Shown here: positions 7,464-14,345 of the stretch, piece by piece
Layout: each line of letters opens with the position of its first letter
Numbering within the stretch: the first letter of the stretch is position 1
NCBI GenBank assembly: GCA_900554895.1
Contig: USIX01000043.1
Span: 1 to 15,872 of the forward strand
Source of the DNA: an uncultured Megamonas sp.
Lineage (GTDB): Bacteria; Bacillota; Negativicutes; Selenomonadales; Selenomonadaceae
Reading direction: 5' to 3'
Length of the DNA: 15,872 bases
The notes under the pieces: model-generated
The model's database searches: none
Told to the model about the DNA's origin: nothing
What the model saw: only the letters and a program-made list of their open reading frames with translations
Program-made: the position numbers and the translations under genes

Positions 7464-7939
7464 TGAAAATTGTATTAGCAAGAATTGATGACCGTTTAAT
7501 TCATGGTCAGGTAGCTACTGTTTGGGCTAAAGTTACAGGCTGTCAGCGTATTATCGTATGCGACGATGATGTAGCGGCAGATACTATTCGTGCTACACTT
7601 TTAAAACAGGTGGCTCCTCCGGGTATCAAATCCAGCGTTGTCAATGTGGATAAAGCAATCCGCGTTTACAACAATCCGAAATATGCTGAAGACAAATGCC
7701 TGCTGCTGTTCACCAACCCGACAAGCGTTCTCCGCATGGTAGAAGGCGGAGTTGACATTAAATCCGTCAACGTTGGCGGCATGAGCTTTAAAGAAGGTAA
7801 ACGCCAGATAACAAACGCTGTATCCGTTGATGACAAAGATGTAGACGCATTTAAAAAACTGAGTGAAAAAGGCATTGAAATCGAATTCAGAAAAGTTGAT
7901 ACGGATAAACGCGTAAACTTAATGGAATTACTCAAATAA
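7463..7939 (+). CDS. PTS mannose/fructose/sorbose-family EIIB
   Basis: This is a cytoplasmic phosphocarrier that receives phosphate from EIIA and passes it to the incoming sugar at the EIIC-EIID complex. It is 158 aa, the usual size of a free-standing LevE/SorB-type EIIB. The signature ARIDDRLIHGQVATVW at 6-21 contains the phosphorylated His14. VAPPGIK (about 50-56) and VNVGGM (about 103-108) are typical of the family. It is also the likely partner that phosphorylates the LevR-type activator when sugar is absent (inference from B. subtilis). EIIA and EIIB are separate proteins here, unlike the fused ManX of E. coli. A stable hairpin follows before EIIC. Confidence 0.95.
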   Translation: MKIVLARIDDRLIHGQVATVWAKVTGCQRIIVCDDDVAADTIRATLLKQVAPPGIKSSVVNVDKAIRVYNNPKYAEDKCLLLFTNPTSVLRMVEGGVDIKSVNVGGMSFKEGKRQITNAVSVDDKDVDAFKKLSEKGIEIEFRKVDTDKRVNLMELLK

Positions 7940-7948
7940 TTAAATAGA

Positions 7949-7980
7949 AGATTAGCAGCTGTTTTTGCAGCTGTTAATCT
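7949..7980 (+). promoter_or_regulatory. Intercistronic hairpin between EIIB and EIIC
   Basis: Arms AGATTAGCAGCTG (7949-7961) and CAGCTGTTAATCT (7968-7980) pair over 13 positions, with one G-U pair and a 6-nt loop. No U tract follows, so it is more likely an mRNA-processing or stability hairpin than a full terminator. It fills the gap just before the EIIC ribosome site. Confidence 0.7.
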
Positions 7981-8003
7981 TTGCCCAAGAGGAGGTTTTA
8001 TTT

Positions 8004-8819
8004 ATGGAACTTAGTGGTGTACAACTTATAGCTATTTTTATCGTTTCAGCAATAGCCGGTATGGGAAGCGTTCTGGACGAATTCCAGACACACCGTCCGC
8101 TCATTGCTTGTACATTAGTAGGCGCAATTTTAGGTGATATAACAACTGGTATTATAATCGGCGGTACATTGGAAATGATTGCTCTGGGCTGGATGAATAT
8201 CGGTGCGGCAATGGCACCGGACGCAGCACTGGCTTCCGTTATTTCCACAATTCTCGTTATTGCAGGTCATCAAAGTATCGGTGCCGGCATTGCTATTGCC
8301 ATGCCGCTGGCTGCAGCAGGTCAGGTACTTACAATCATCTGCCGTACAATCACGGTGTTCTTCCAGCACAAAGCTGACGGTTTTGCACAGGAAGGCAACC
8401 TTCGCGGCATCGATATCTGTCATTTAGGCGCATTATGCCTGCAAGCACTTCGCGTAGCTATCCCTTCCCTTCTTGTTGCAATGTATATCGGCACAGATGC
8501 CGTTCAAGGTTTACTTGATGCCATTCCGGCTGTAGTTACAGGCGGTCTTCAGGTAGCAGGCGGCTTTATCGTTGTAGTAGGTTATGCAATGGTTATCAAT
8601 ATGATGGGTGCAAACTACCTCATGCCGTTCTTCTTCCTCGGTTTCGTTACAGCGGCATTCACTGATTTCAACCTTGTTGCATTCGGTGTAATCGGTCTCG
8701 TATGTGCAATCGTATACATTCAGCTCAATCCGAAATATCATCAGGTGGCAGCAGCACCGGCGGCAGCTTCATCCGCAGCCAGCAATGCAGATGATGACCT
8801 TGATGATGAATTAGATTAA
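8004..8819 (+). CDS. PTS mannose/fructose/sorbose-family EIIC
   Basis: This is one of the two membrane subunits that form the sugar channel, in complex with EIID. It is 271 aa with several hydrophobic segments. Family motifs include the GGTLEMIALGWMNIGAAMAPD block (its first part at about residues 53-65) and the GNLRGIDICHLGAL stretch near 130. I start at ATG 8004, with AAGAGGAGG 8 nt upstream. A longer in-frame start at 7965 would lie inside the preceding hairpin. The C-terminus ends in an Ala/Ser-rich stretch followed by an acidic run, NADDDLDDELD. This looks like a flexible tail and is unlike the membrane core. It is followed 16 nt later by EIID. Confidence 0.94.
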   Translation: MELSGVQLIAIFIVSAIAGMGSVLDEFQTHRPLIACTLVGAILGDITTGIIIGGTLEMIALGWMNIGAAMAPDAALASVISTILVIAGHQSIGAGIAIAMPLAAAGQVLTIICRTITVFFQHKADGFAQEGNLRGIDICHLGALCLQALRVAIPSLLVAMYIGTDAVQGLLDAIPAVVTGGLQVAGGFIVVVGYAMVINMMGANYLMPFFFLGFVTAAFTDFNLVAFGVIGLVCAIVYIQLNPKYHQVAAAPAAASSAASNADDDLDDELD

Positions 8820-8835
8820 AAGGAGGTAGCAAACT

Positions 8836-9651
8836 ATGAAAAAATTAACTTCAGGCGATTTATTCTGGACTTTTGTCCGTTCTAATTTTCTTCAAGGTTC
8901 ATGGAATATGGAACGTATGCAGGCGCTTGGCTTCTGCTTCGGTATGATACCTATCATAAAAAAATTATATGAAGGCGATGAACGCAAGGCAGCTCTCAAA
9001 AGACATCTTGAATTTTACAATACGCAGCCGTTCGTAACAGCTCCAATCATCGGCGTTGTTGCCGCAATGGAAGAACAAAAAGCCAACGGTAAAGACATTC
9101 AAGACGGTGTTATCAACGGTATTAAAGTAGGTATGATGGGACCTCTCGCCGGTGTCGGCGACCCGATTTTCTGGGGTACACTCCGTCCAATCTGTGCGGC
9201 GCTCGGTGCATCACTTGCTATGGGTGGTAGCCTGTTCGGTCCGGTTTTATTCTTCGTTCTGTTCAATATTGTCCGTCTGCTTGTTCGCTGGTACGGTATT
9301 AAATACGGTTATACAAAAGGTACAGGCATCGTATCCGATGTTGCCGGCAATACTTTACAAAAACTCACAGAAGGCGCATCCATTCTCGGTCTGTTCGTTA
9401 TGGGAGCTCTCGTAAACAAATGGACAACGGTCAATATTCCGCTTGTCATTTCAGAAGTAACCATGCAGGACGGCAGCGTCGTAACGACAACAGTTCAATC
9501 CATCTTAGACCAGTTAATGCCAGGTCTTGTTCCGCTGTTGCTTACATTTGCCTGCATGAAACTCATGAAGAAAAAAGTCAATGCCATCTGGATTATCTTT
9601 GGTTTATTCGCTATCGGCATTCTCGGCTTCTGGGCTGGTATTTTGAAATAA
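8836..9651 (+). CDS. PTS mannose/fructose/sorbose-family EIID
   Basis: This is the second membrane subunit of the mannose-family PTS. A large N-terminal part packs on EIIC and the C-terminus holds the membrane segments. It is 271 aa, as is usual. Family motifs are WTFVRSNFLQGSWNMERMQALGFC near the N-terminus (first part at residues 11-24), EFYNTQPFVTAPIIGV (about 54-69) and MMGPLAGVGDPIFWGTLRP (about 99-117). AAAAGGAGG sits 7-8 nt before the ATG. It is the last gene of the operon. With EIIA, EIIB and EIIC it makes a complete transporter of the LevDEFG/ManXYZ class. Fructose is plausible given the LevR-type regulator, but mannose, glucose or sorbose cannot be excluded. Confidence 0.95.
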   Translation: MKKLTSGDLFWTFVRSNFLQGSWNMERMQALGFCFGMIPIIKKLYEGDERKAALKRHLEFYNTQPFVTAPIIGVVAAMEEQKANGKDIQDGVINGIKVGMMGPLAGVGDPIFWGTLRPICAALGASLAMGGSLFGPVLFFVLFNIVRLLVRWYGIKYGYTKGTGIVSDVAGNTLQKLTEGASILGLFVMGALVNKWTTVNIPLVISEVTMQDGSVVTTTVQSILDQLMPGLVPLLLTFACMKLMKKKVNAIWIIFGLFAIGILGFWAGILK

Positions 9652-9688
9652 GACATCCCTAAACATCCCTAAAACCTAATATAAAATA

Positions 9689-9735
9689 AAAAAGACTGTA
9701 GCAGATGATTACATCCGTTACAGTCTCTTTTTTTA
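9689..9735. terminator. Bidirectional terminator between the PTS operon and mqnA
   Basis: Stem AGACTGTA (9693-9700) and TACAGTCT (9719-9726) extends inward through GATG/CATC to an ATTA loop. T8 follows on the plus strand. On the minus strand the A-rich left flank becomes a T tract, just after the mqnA stop at 9735-9733. It serves both converging genes. Confidence 0.9.
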
Positions 9736-10554
9736 GGCAAAAATATTTATCTGCGGCATTTTTTCGATTAAATGCAGTTCGTAAGCATACTGATAGAACA
9801 AAGATAAAGCTTGTATCTGTTCGGAATTGAACTTCCACTGAATTACGTGCATATATTCATACAGCTGATTGTGCGTAAACGGTTTATCCGCCGTCAATTT
9901 TGTAATAGCATCACTGATATTGGCAAAACCGTTTTTAAAGCCATTCGTTATGAACTGCTGTATTTTAACGGTGTCTTCATGATGAGTTTGCGCAAATTCA
10001 CGGCTTACCACCCATACGGCATATACCATGCACAATCCGGTCAGTTTTTTCCATTCTCTGCCCAAATCATAATAATAAAAACCTTCTTGCTGATGATGTT
10101 TTAAATACAGAGCATCATCGCCGATAAACAAAGCAGCACTGGCTTTATCATCGGGAAAAATATTTAAAGGCGATAATGTTTTAATTTCATAATCCGGCTG
10201 AATATGATACGATTTGTTCATAATAATTTTTAATAAACGATGCGATGTAGCCGATTGAGCTGTAAGCAGTATTTTCTCTCCATGTAATGTTTCAATCGGT
10301 TTCTTACTTACGAGGATAATACTTTGTACATCACCGTCTGCCATGATACTTACACCCGGCAGAATAAATAACTTTTCAAAATTCTGTGCATAAACTATGG
10401 AAGAAACGGGACTTACGTTCAAATCGCCGTCCAATACGGCACTGTTCAATTTTGCTGGAACACCGCGGACTATTTCAAAATCGTGCTGCACTTTCTGCGA
10501 AAATGTATAAGTAAGCGGCAGACAGTTTAAATAATTTATATGACCAATACGCAT
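9733..10554 (-). CDS. mqnA: Chorismate dehydratase MqnA, futalosine pathway
   Basis: MqnA dehydrates chorismate to 3-enolpyruvyl-benzoate, the first step of the futalosine route to menaquinone. It is a soluble periplasmic-binding-protein-like fold. At 273 aa it is of normal length. Signatures are the N-terminal IGHINYLNCLPL (residues 3-14) and GDLNVSPVSSIVYAQN (about 43-58). The SIILVSKKPIE and LTAQSATSHRLLK blocks (about 78-110) and LFIGDDAL (about 142-149) are also typical. AAAGGATATCATT precedes the ATG. No other mqn genes are in the window, so the pathway is scattered. It is transcribed alone from its own promoter and ends at a shared terminator. Confidence 0.92.
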   Translation of the reverse strand: MRIGHINYLNCLPLTYTFSQKVQHDFEIVRGVPAKLNSAVLDGDLNVSPVSSIVYAQNFEKLFILPGVSIMADGDVQSIILVSKKPIETLHGEKILLTAQSATSHRLLKIIMNKSYHIQPDYEIKTLSPLNIFPDDKASAALFIGDDALYLKHHQQEGFYYYDLGREWKKLTGLCMVYAVWVVSREFAQTHHEDTVKIQQFITNGFKNGFANISDAITKLTADKPFTHNQLYEYMHVIQWKFNSEQIQALSLFYQYAYELHLIEKMPQINIFA

Positions 10555-10600
10555 AATGATATCCTTTCGATTTTATACGGTATAATACAATTATAAATTT

Positions 10601-10629
10601 ATTATAGACATTTAATAAAAAAAACACAA
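10601..10629 (-). promoter_or_regulatory. Sigma-70-type promoter of mqnA
   Basis: On the minus strand, TTGTGT (10629-10624) and a perfect TATAAT (10606-10601) are separated by 17 bp. Transcription would start near 10594, giving a leader of about 40 nt. Confidence 0.75.
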
Positions 10630-10769
10630 ATGTATTAATATTTTTTATCGAAGTTTTGCAATTTGAGCAAAATACACAAGAAAACATTATTTTGTTTTAA
10701 TAATTTTTGATGTTTGAGTATACACAGTATTGATAATATATGATAGAATAAATCTGTATGCGTAGATTG

Positions 10770-10798
10770 ATTAAGGCTGTTTTATCAATAGCTTTAAT
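10770..10798 (+). promoter_or_regulatory. Inverted repeat in the dhaL leader or promoter region
   Basis: ATTAAGGCT (10770-10778) and AGCTTTAAT (10790-10798) pair over 9 bp with one G-U pair, around an 11-nt loop. It lies 29 nt before the dhaL start. It could be an operator or a leader hairpin. No clear -35/-10 pair could be assigned upstream. Confidence 0.35.
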
Positions 10799-10827
10799 TT
10801 ATAGAAAATTTTTAGGAGGATTTTTGT

Positions 10828-11451
10828 ATGACGAGAATAAAGGATACAGTAGAGCATATCGCAAAAGCCATAATCTCACAAAAAGATTATTTAAATATGT
10901 TGGATAAAGCTATTGGTGACGGTGACCATGGAAATAATATGGCTATCGGTTTTACAGCAGCTCTGGAAAATATCGAAAACATGAATGACGACGGAAACCC
11001 TGCCAAAGTTTTAAAAGCTATAGGAACAGCTTTTTCCGAAAATGTAGGCGGAGCAGCAGGTCCGCTCTATGCGGCAGCTTTCAATCGTGCTTCCAAAGCC
11101 TGCGATGAAAATACATCGTTTACCGTTGATTCTGTAATCAAAGTTTTGGGTGAAGCGATTGAAGCGATAAAAAAACGCGGTCGAGTTAAACCGGGAGAAA
11201 AAACCATGCTTGATGTTCTTGTGCCTGTACATGAAGTATTCGTAAAAGGCAAGGAAAAAGACATGACATTGTTTCAGTGCCTCGGTGAAGCTTCAAGAGC
11301 CGCCAAAGAAGGTGCGGATTATACACGTACTATTTCGGCCAGCAAAGGCCGCGCAAGCTATCTCGGCATTCGCAGTATCGGTCATCAGGACCCGGGCGCA
11401 ACTTCATCGCTCATTATGGTCAGAGAATTATACAACTTTTTTCAACGTTGA
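10828..11451 (+). CDS. dhaL: DhaL-like dihydroxyacetone kinase ADP-binding subunit, solitary
   Basis: DhaL is the nucleotide-binding subunit of PTS-dependent dihydroxyacetone kinase. It carries a bound ADP that DhaM rephosphorylates, and it phosphorylates dihydroxyacetone held on DhaK. The protein is 207 aa, the usual length. The Mg/ADP loop is intact: LDKAIGDGDHGNNM with Asp26, Asp31 and Asp33. GGAAGPLYAAAF (74-85), KPGEKTMLDVL (121-131) and GRASYLGIRSIGHQDPGA (174-191) are full matches to the family. A TAGGAGGA site lies upstream of the ATG. No dhaK or dhaM is adjacent, and both flanks are closed by terminators or opposite-strand genes, so it is expressed alone. The partners may lie elsewhere, or the protein may serve another DAK-type substrate. 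Confidence 0.9.
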   Translation: MTRIKDTVEHIAKAIISQKDYLNMLDKAIGDGDHGNNMAIGFTAALENIENMNDDGNPAKVLKAIGTAFSENVGGAAGPLYAAAFNRASKACDENTSFTVDSVIKVLGEAIEAIKKRGRVKPGEKTMLDVLVPVHEVFVKGKEKDMTLFQCLGEASRAAKEGADYTRTISASKGRASYLGIRSIGHQDPGATSSLIMVRELYNFFQR

Positions 11452-11470
11452 TAAAAAACGGAGCATTCCA

Positions 11471-11513
11471 AAGTGTCTACTATAGAAATTTAGTAGGCAC
11501 TTCAATTTTTATT
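11471..11513 (+). terminator. Rho-independent terminator after dhaL
   Basis: AAGTGTCTACTA (11471-11482) and TAGTAGGCACTT (11491-11502) form a 12-bp stem with one G-U pair and an 8-nt loop. CAATTTTTATTT follows. Confidence 0.85.
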
Positions 11514-11551
11514 TTGATATAAAAATTATAAATAAAAAAATAATCAGATTA

Positions 11552-11580
11552 TTGCCATCAAACAAAAAATATGTTATAAT
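11552..11580 (+). promoter_or_regulatory. Strong sigma-70-type promoter of the noncoding transcript
   Basis: TTGCCA (11552-11557), a 17-bp spacer and a perfect TATAAT (11575-11580) make one of the best promoters in the window. It lies downstream of the dhaL terminator. Transcription would start near 11587. No gene of normal size follows on this strand. Confidence 0.8.
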
Positions 11581-11586
11581 AAAAAT

Positions 11587-12216
11587 GCAAAGGGAAAATG
11601 CACAAAGGTTGCTACAAGAATGATTTCCAGGGAGAATGAGCAATGAATATTGTACAGAGGAACCCGAAAAAATTATTCTTCAGCACATTCGAAAGGATGT
11701 GGCAGACTATAGAAAAAGTTACAGAAAGCCTTAGTGTGAACTGTACTTAGGTATGTCAAGCTGTTGAAGAAAGCAAGCCTGTAAAGAAAGGCATAGATTA
11801 GAAACATAATAAGACAGTGAGCATTAATAGCAACATCAATTTTCATTCTTATGCGCATTAAAAGTAACGTTACAAAAATTTAATTCTGTGGTAACAGAGA
11901 AACATCACAATATGATTTGGATATATGTCTCGTATCTGAAAAATAACGATGTTTAGATGTATGATATGTATTTATTAAATGCGTATCAGGTATTTAAGGT
12001 TAGTTTAGATAGTTTTAGATTTTAATTTATTCTAAGATATCTTATATTGAAACTGGATGCATATTGCACACGTTAGCTGACTGAAGAATACAGCAAGGAC
12101 TTCTAACTTAAGGGAAGAAATTGCAACAAAAAAACTGAATAAAGAGGGATTCGATTGTATACACAGTATACTAAATAAAAAGCGATTAGCATGAAGATAT
12201 GTTAATCGCTTTTTAT
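11587..12216 (+). ncRNA. Candidate large structured noncoding RNA (about 630 nt), class unknown
   Basis: The stretch from 11503 to 12257 has no credible gene but is bounded by a consensus promoter (11552-11580) and a strong terminator (12177-12219). Visible hairpins include AAGAATGAT (11616-11624) with ATTATTCTT (11672-11680). CACATTC GAAA GGATGTG (11684-11701) is a 7-bp stem with a GNRA tetraloop. TTCTGT GGTA ACAGAG (11884-11899) is a 6-bp stem. A 12-bp stem, TGATATGTATTT (11962-11973) with AAATGCGTATCA (11977-11988), has two G-U pairs. GTATAC ACA GTATAC lies at 12157-12171. GTTGC (11608-11612) could close with GCAAC (12123-12127). I do not see RNase P, tmRNA, SRP or 6S hallmarks. The length fits large ornate RNAs such as ROOL or GOLLD, but I cannot assign a class. 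Short peptides inside it are an alternative. Confidence 0.6.
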
Positions 12217-12219
12217 TTT
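12177..12219 (+). terminator. Strong terminator of the noncoding transcript
   Basis: AAAAAGCGATTAGCAT (12177-12192) and ATGTTAATCGCTTTTT (12199-12214) form a 16-bp stem with one G-U pair and a 6-nt loop, followed by ATTTT. The nearest full-size plus-strand gene upstream is dhaL, which already has its own terminator. This one therefore implies a separate transcript. Confidence 0.9.
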
Positions 12220-12221
12220 GT

Positions 12222-12251
12222 CAAAAACTCCTGCTCATGATGAACAGGAGT
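12222..12251 (-). terminator. Terminator of the trmB-ftsW operon
   Basis: On the minus strand, ACTCCTGTTCAT and ATGAGCAGGAGT (12251-12227, one central base) form a stem with one G-U pair, followed by TTTTTG. It starts 6 nt past the ftsW stop codon and faces the noncoding transcript's terminator. Confidence 0.85.
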
Positions 12252-12257
12252 GAAAAT

Positions 12258-13427
12258 TCATCTATTCTTAATATATCTTTTGTTCGGCGGTGAAACAGGC
12301 GTTACGGAAGTATTTTTTCTATTATGACGGTCCACACTGATAACAAGACCCATACAGGTCATATTCAAAATCAGTGAAGTACCTCCATAGCTTATAAACG
12401 GAAGCGGAAATCCGATTACCGGTAAAAGTCCGACAACCATGGCTATATTACCGGCAGCCTGTCCGACAATAAGCAGCATAATACCACAAACAAGCATTTT
12501 ACCGAAATTATCTTTAGTGCGCAAAGCTATTTTTATAAAATAAAACGCCATAGCAATCAACAATAAAAATATGATTAAAGCACCGATAAAACCCATTTCC
12601 TGACAAAAAACGGCAAAAGCAAAATCGGTATGCGATTCCGGCAGATAAGAATATTTACTGAAACCGTGTCCCAATCCCATACCGGAAAATTCACCCGAAC
12701 CGATAGCCAGTATTGACTGGACTATCTGATAACCGTCGTCTTGCGAACGCGACCACGGGTCATACCAGCTTTTGAGACGGTCAAGGCGATACGGCTGAAA
12801 TGTGGCAAGAAATGCAAGTACAATAGCACCCAGACCGCATATAATACCTATCCATTTTTTATCCAAGCCAGCAATAAAATACAGCATGGTAGGTATACCG
12901 AGAATAATCATGGCTGTTCCCATATCCGGCTGCAGTTCTACAAGCCCAGCAATAACTATACATATGAGAAAAATTATATTTTTACGCGGGTCTACAGTGA
13001 TGGACAGTTTTTTATCAAGACATTTGCCGAGATAAGACGCACTGATAACTATCGTTACTATTTTGGCAAGCTCTGAAGGCTGAAACTGCATGAACCCGAG
13101 CGGCAGCCAGCGCTTGGAACCGTTAACGGTTATGCCCACCAGCAAAACCAGTCCTAAAAGCACAATCGTAGTAAAAATAAGGAATATTTCCCAACGCATG
13201 GAAGACAGTCTTTTGTAATTGAACCGACTCGATAAAAAAAAGGCGATAAAGCCGACAATTATACTGATGATATGTCTTATCAAAAAGTAATAGGGATTTT
13301 CAAAATCAGTATAAGCTGTGATGAGACTGGCACTGCATATATTTATAGTGCCGATTATGATGAGGATAAACATAATATATGTGAGTGCTTCCATATCGTT
13401 TATCCAGAATTTGCGTTGTATTTTCAT
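12258..13427 (-). CDS. ftsW: FtsW/RodA/SpoVE-family peptidoglycan glycosyltransferase, FtsW-like
   Basis: This SEDS-family membrane enzyme polymerises lipid II glycan strands with a class B PBP. It has 389 aa and about ten membrane segments. Conserved elements are NGSKRWLPLGFMQFQPSELAK (first part at about 102-119), LQPDMGTAMI (165-174), GLGHGFSKYSYLPESHTDFAF (about 251-271, including the catalytic-type Asp268) and the near-C-terminal GLLPVIGFPLPFISYGGTSL (333-352). That last block is closer to FtsW/SpoVE than to RodA. The ATG lies 12 nt after the trmB stop, so the two are cotranscribed. The C-terminus is a short basic tail. RodA cannot be fully excluded without phylogeny. Confidence 0.88.
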   Translation of the reverse strand: MKIQRKFWINDMEALTYIMFILIIIGTINICSASLITAYTDFENPYYFLIRHIISIIVGFIAFFLSSRFNYKRLSSMRWEIFLIFTTIVLLGLVLLVGITVNGSKRWLPLGFMQFQPSELAKIVTIVISASYLGKCLDKKLSITVDPRKNIIFLICIVIAGLVELQPDMGTAMIILGIPTMLYFIAGLDKKWIGIICGLGAIVLAFLATFQPYRLDRLKSWYDPWSRSQDDGYQIVQSILAIGSGEFSGMGLGHGFSKYSYLPESHTDFAFAVFCQEMGFIGALIIFLLLIAMAFYFIKIALRTKDNFGKMLVCGIMLLIVGQAAGNIAMVVGLLPVIGFPLPFISYGGTSLILNMTCMGLVISVDRHNRKNTSVTPVSPPNKRYIKNR

Positions 13428-13439
13428 TTGAACACAACC

Positions 13440-14102
13440 TTAATCTTTTTGGGTGAATGTTACTTCGCAACGGTTGATTTTTTCGCCGAAACCGCTGAAT
13501 TTGCGTTCATATTCCGTCATTATATTTTCAGCCTGGTATTCGCTGTTATGCAGGTCAAAAGTCACGGCATCCACTTTTAAACCGGCTAGTGCAAACTGCT
13601 CTAAAGAAAAATCGAACAGCGGTCTGTTATCCGTTTTAAAGAAGAGTTCTCCGTTAGTTTTCAAAAGACGGCGATATTTTTCCAAAAAGCTGATATGCGT
13701 AAGACGTCTTTTCGCATGGCGAGCTTTCGGCCACGGATCACAGAAGTTGATGTAAAAGCGGTCGACTTCATCTTCTGCAAAAATATTTTCAATCTGTTCA
13801 ATATTAAATACCATTAAACGGACATTTTTAAGTTCCTGTTCTTTTACTTTTTTAGCAGCATAATACAATACGTCCTGCTGCAGTTCAATACCGATGAAGT
13901 TTACATCAGGATTTCTTTGCGCCGTCTGACTGATAAAGTCGCCCTTACCAGTACCCAGCTCGACATGAAGCGGCGCAACCCGTCCGAATACTTCCTGCCA
14001 ACGGCCTTTTATTTCTTCTGAAGGACTGTTGCCCTTCGTATATACAAAATCACTGAAATCAAGAATAGCTTCATCTATCCAAGGTTTTCTTCTTAAACGC
14101 AA
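13440..14102 (-). CDS. trmB: tRNA (guanine-N7-)-methyltransferase TrmB
   Basis: TrmB transfers a methyl group from S-adenosylmethionine to N7 of G46 in the tRNA variable loop. I start at a TTG codon at 14102. The protein then begins RLRRKPWIDEA after the initiator Met, as TrmB proteins typically do, and AAAGGAGAA lies 6 nt upstream. An ATG ten codons further out would put that ribosome site inside the gene. The resulting length, 220 aa, is normal. The Rossmann SAM motif VELGTGKGDF (47-56), the INFCDPWPKARHAKRR signature (first residue near 118) and the C-terminal TEYERKF are all present. It is the first gene of a two-gene unit with ftsW. Confidence 0.93.
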   Translation of the reverse strand: MRLRRKPWIDEAILDFSDFVYTKGNSPSEEIKGRWQEVFGRVAPLHVELGTGKGDFISQTAQRNPDVNFIGIELQQDVLYYAAKKVKEQELKNVRLMVFNIEQIENIFAEDEVDRFYINFCDPWPKARHAKRRLTHISFLEKYRRLLKTNGELFFKTDNRPLFDFSLEQFALAGLKVDAVTFDLHNSEYQAENIMTEYERKFSGFGEKINRCEVTFTQKD

Positions 14103-14137
14103 AATTAATTCTCCTTTATTTATAAATTTCAAATGTT

Positions 14138-14145
14138 ATTGTATC
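14138..14145 (-). promoter_or_regulatory. Extended -10 promoter of trmB-ftsW
   Basis: On the minus strand the sequence is GTGATACAAT, a near-consensus -10 (TACAAT, 14143-14138) with a TGN extension. It predicts a start near 14131 and a leader of about 30 nt that contains AAAGGAGAA. The -35 is weak. Confidence 0.5.
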
Positions 14146-14259
14146 ACAAATGCCTTAAGAATACATAATTTTTGTTTTAAGTTAACTGTTTTTCAAAAAA
14201 GATTTTCCGCAATAAAAAAATAAAATATTGTTTCAACTTTATTTTTCCTAAGTTATAAG

Positions 14260-14293
14260 AAATACTCCGCCTATGGTGGAGTATTTTTTTTTG
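14260..14293 (+). terminator. Strong plus-strand terminator with no gene upstream
   Basis: AAATACTCCGCC (14260-14271) and GGTGGAGTATTT (14275-14286) form a 12-bp stem with one G-U pair and a TAT loop, running into a T tract to 14293. The gene upstream on this side, trmB, runs the other way. The hairpin may therefore end a short RNA from 14140-14260, or act as an attenuator in the leader of the downstream relic-pfkB unit. Confidence 0.75.
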
Positions 14294-14345
14294 CTATATT
14301 AAATGTAGAAAGAAAACATACAACAAAATTAAAGGGTGTGATTTG

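Noticed and set aside
9653..9672. Two tandem copies of ACATCCCTAA after EIID
   Set aside because: Only two 10-bp copies lie just before a terminator, with no sign of expansion or function. This is most likely a small local duplication.
11673..11858. A 61-codon minus-strand open frame inside the noncoding transcript
   Set aside because: No ribosome site or recognisable family is visible. It lies antisense to a region with a strong plus-strand promoter and hairpins, and frames of this length are expected by chance in such DNA.
11587..12216. Identity as RNase P RNA, tmRNA, SRP RNA or 6S RNA
   Set aside because: Short look-alikes occur (GAGGAACCCG, ACAGAAA), but the conserved RNase P core, the tmRNA ends with tag frame, and the SRP GGTCAGG...GGAAGCAGC motif are absent. 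The length is also too great for most of them.
14103..14132. ATG start for TrmB at 14132
   Set aside because: This would place the strong AAAGGAGAA inside the coding region and add ten residues before the usual RLRRKPW start.
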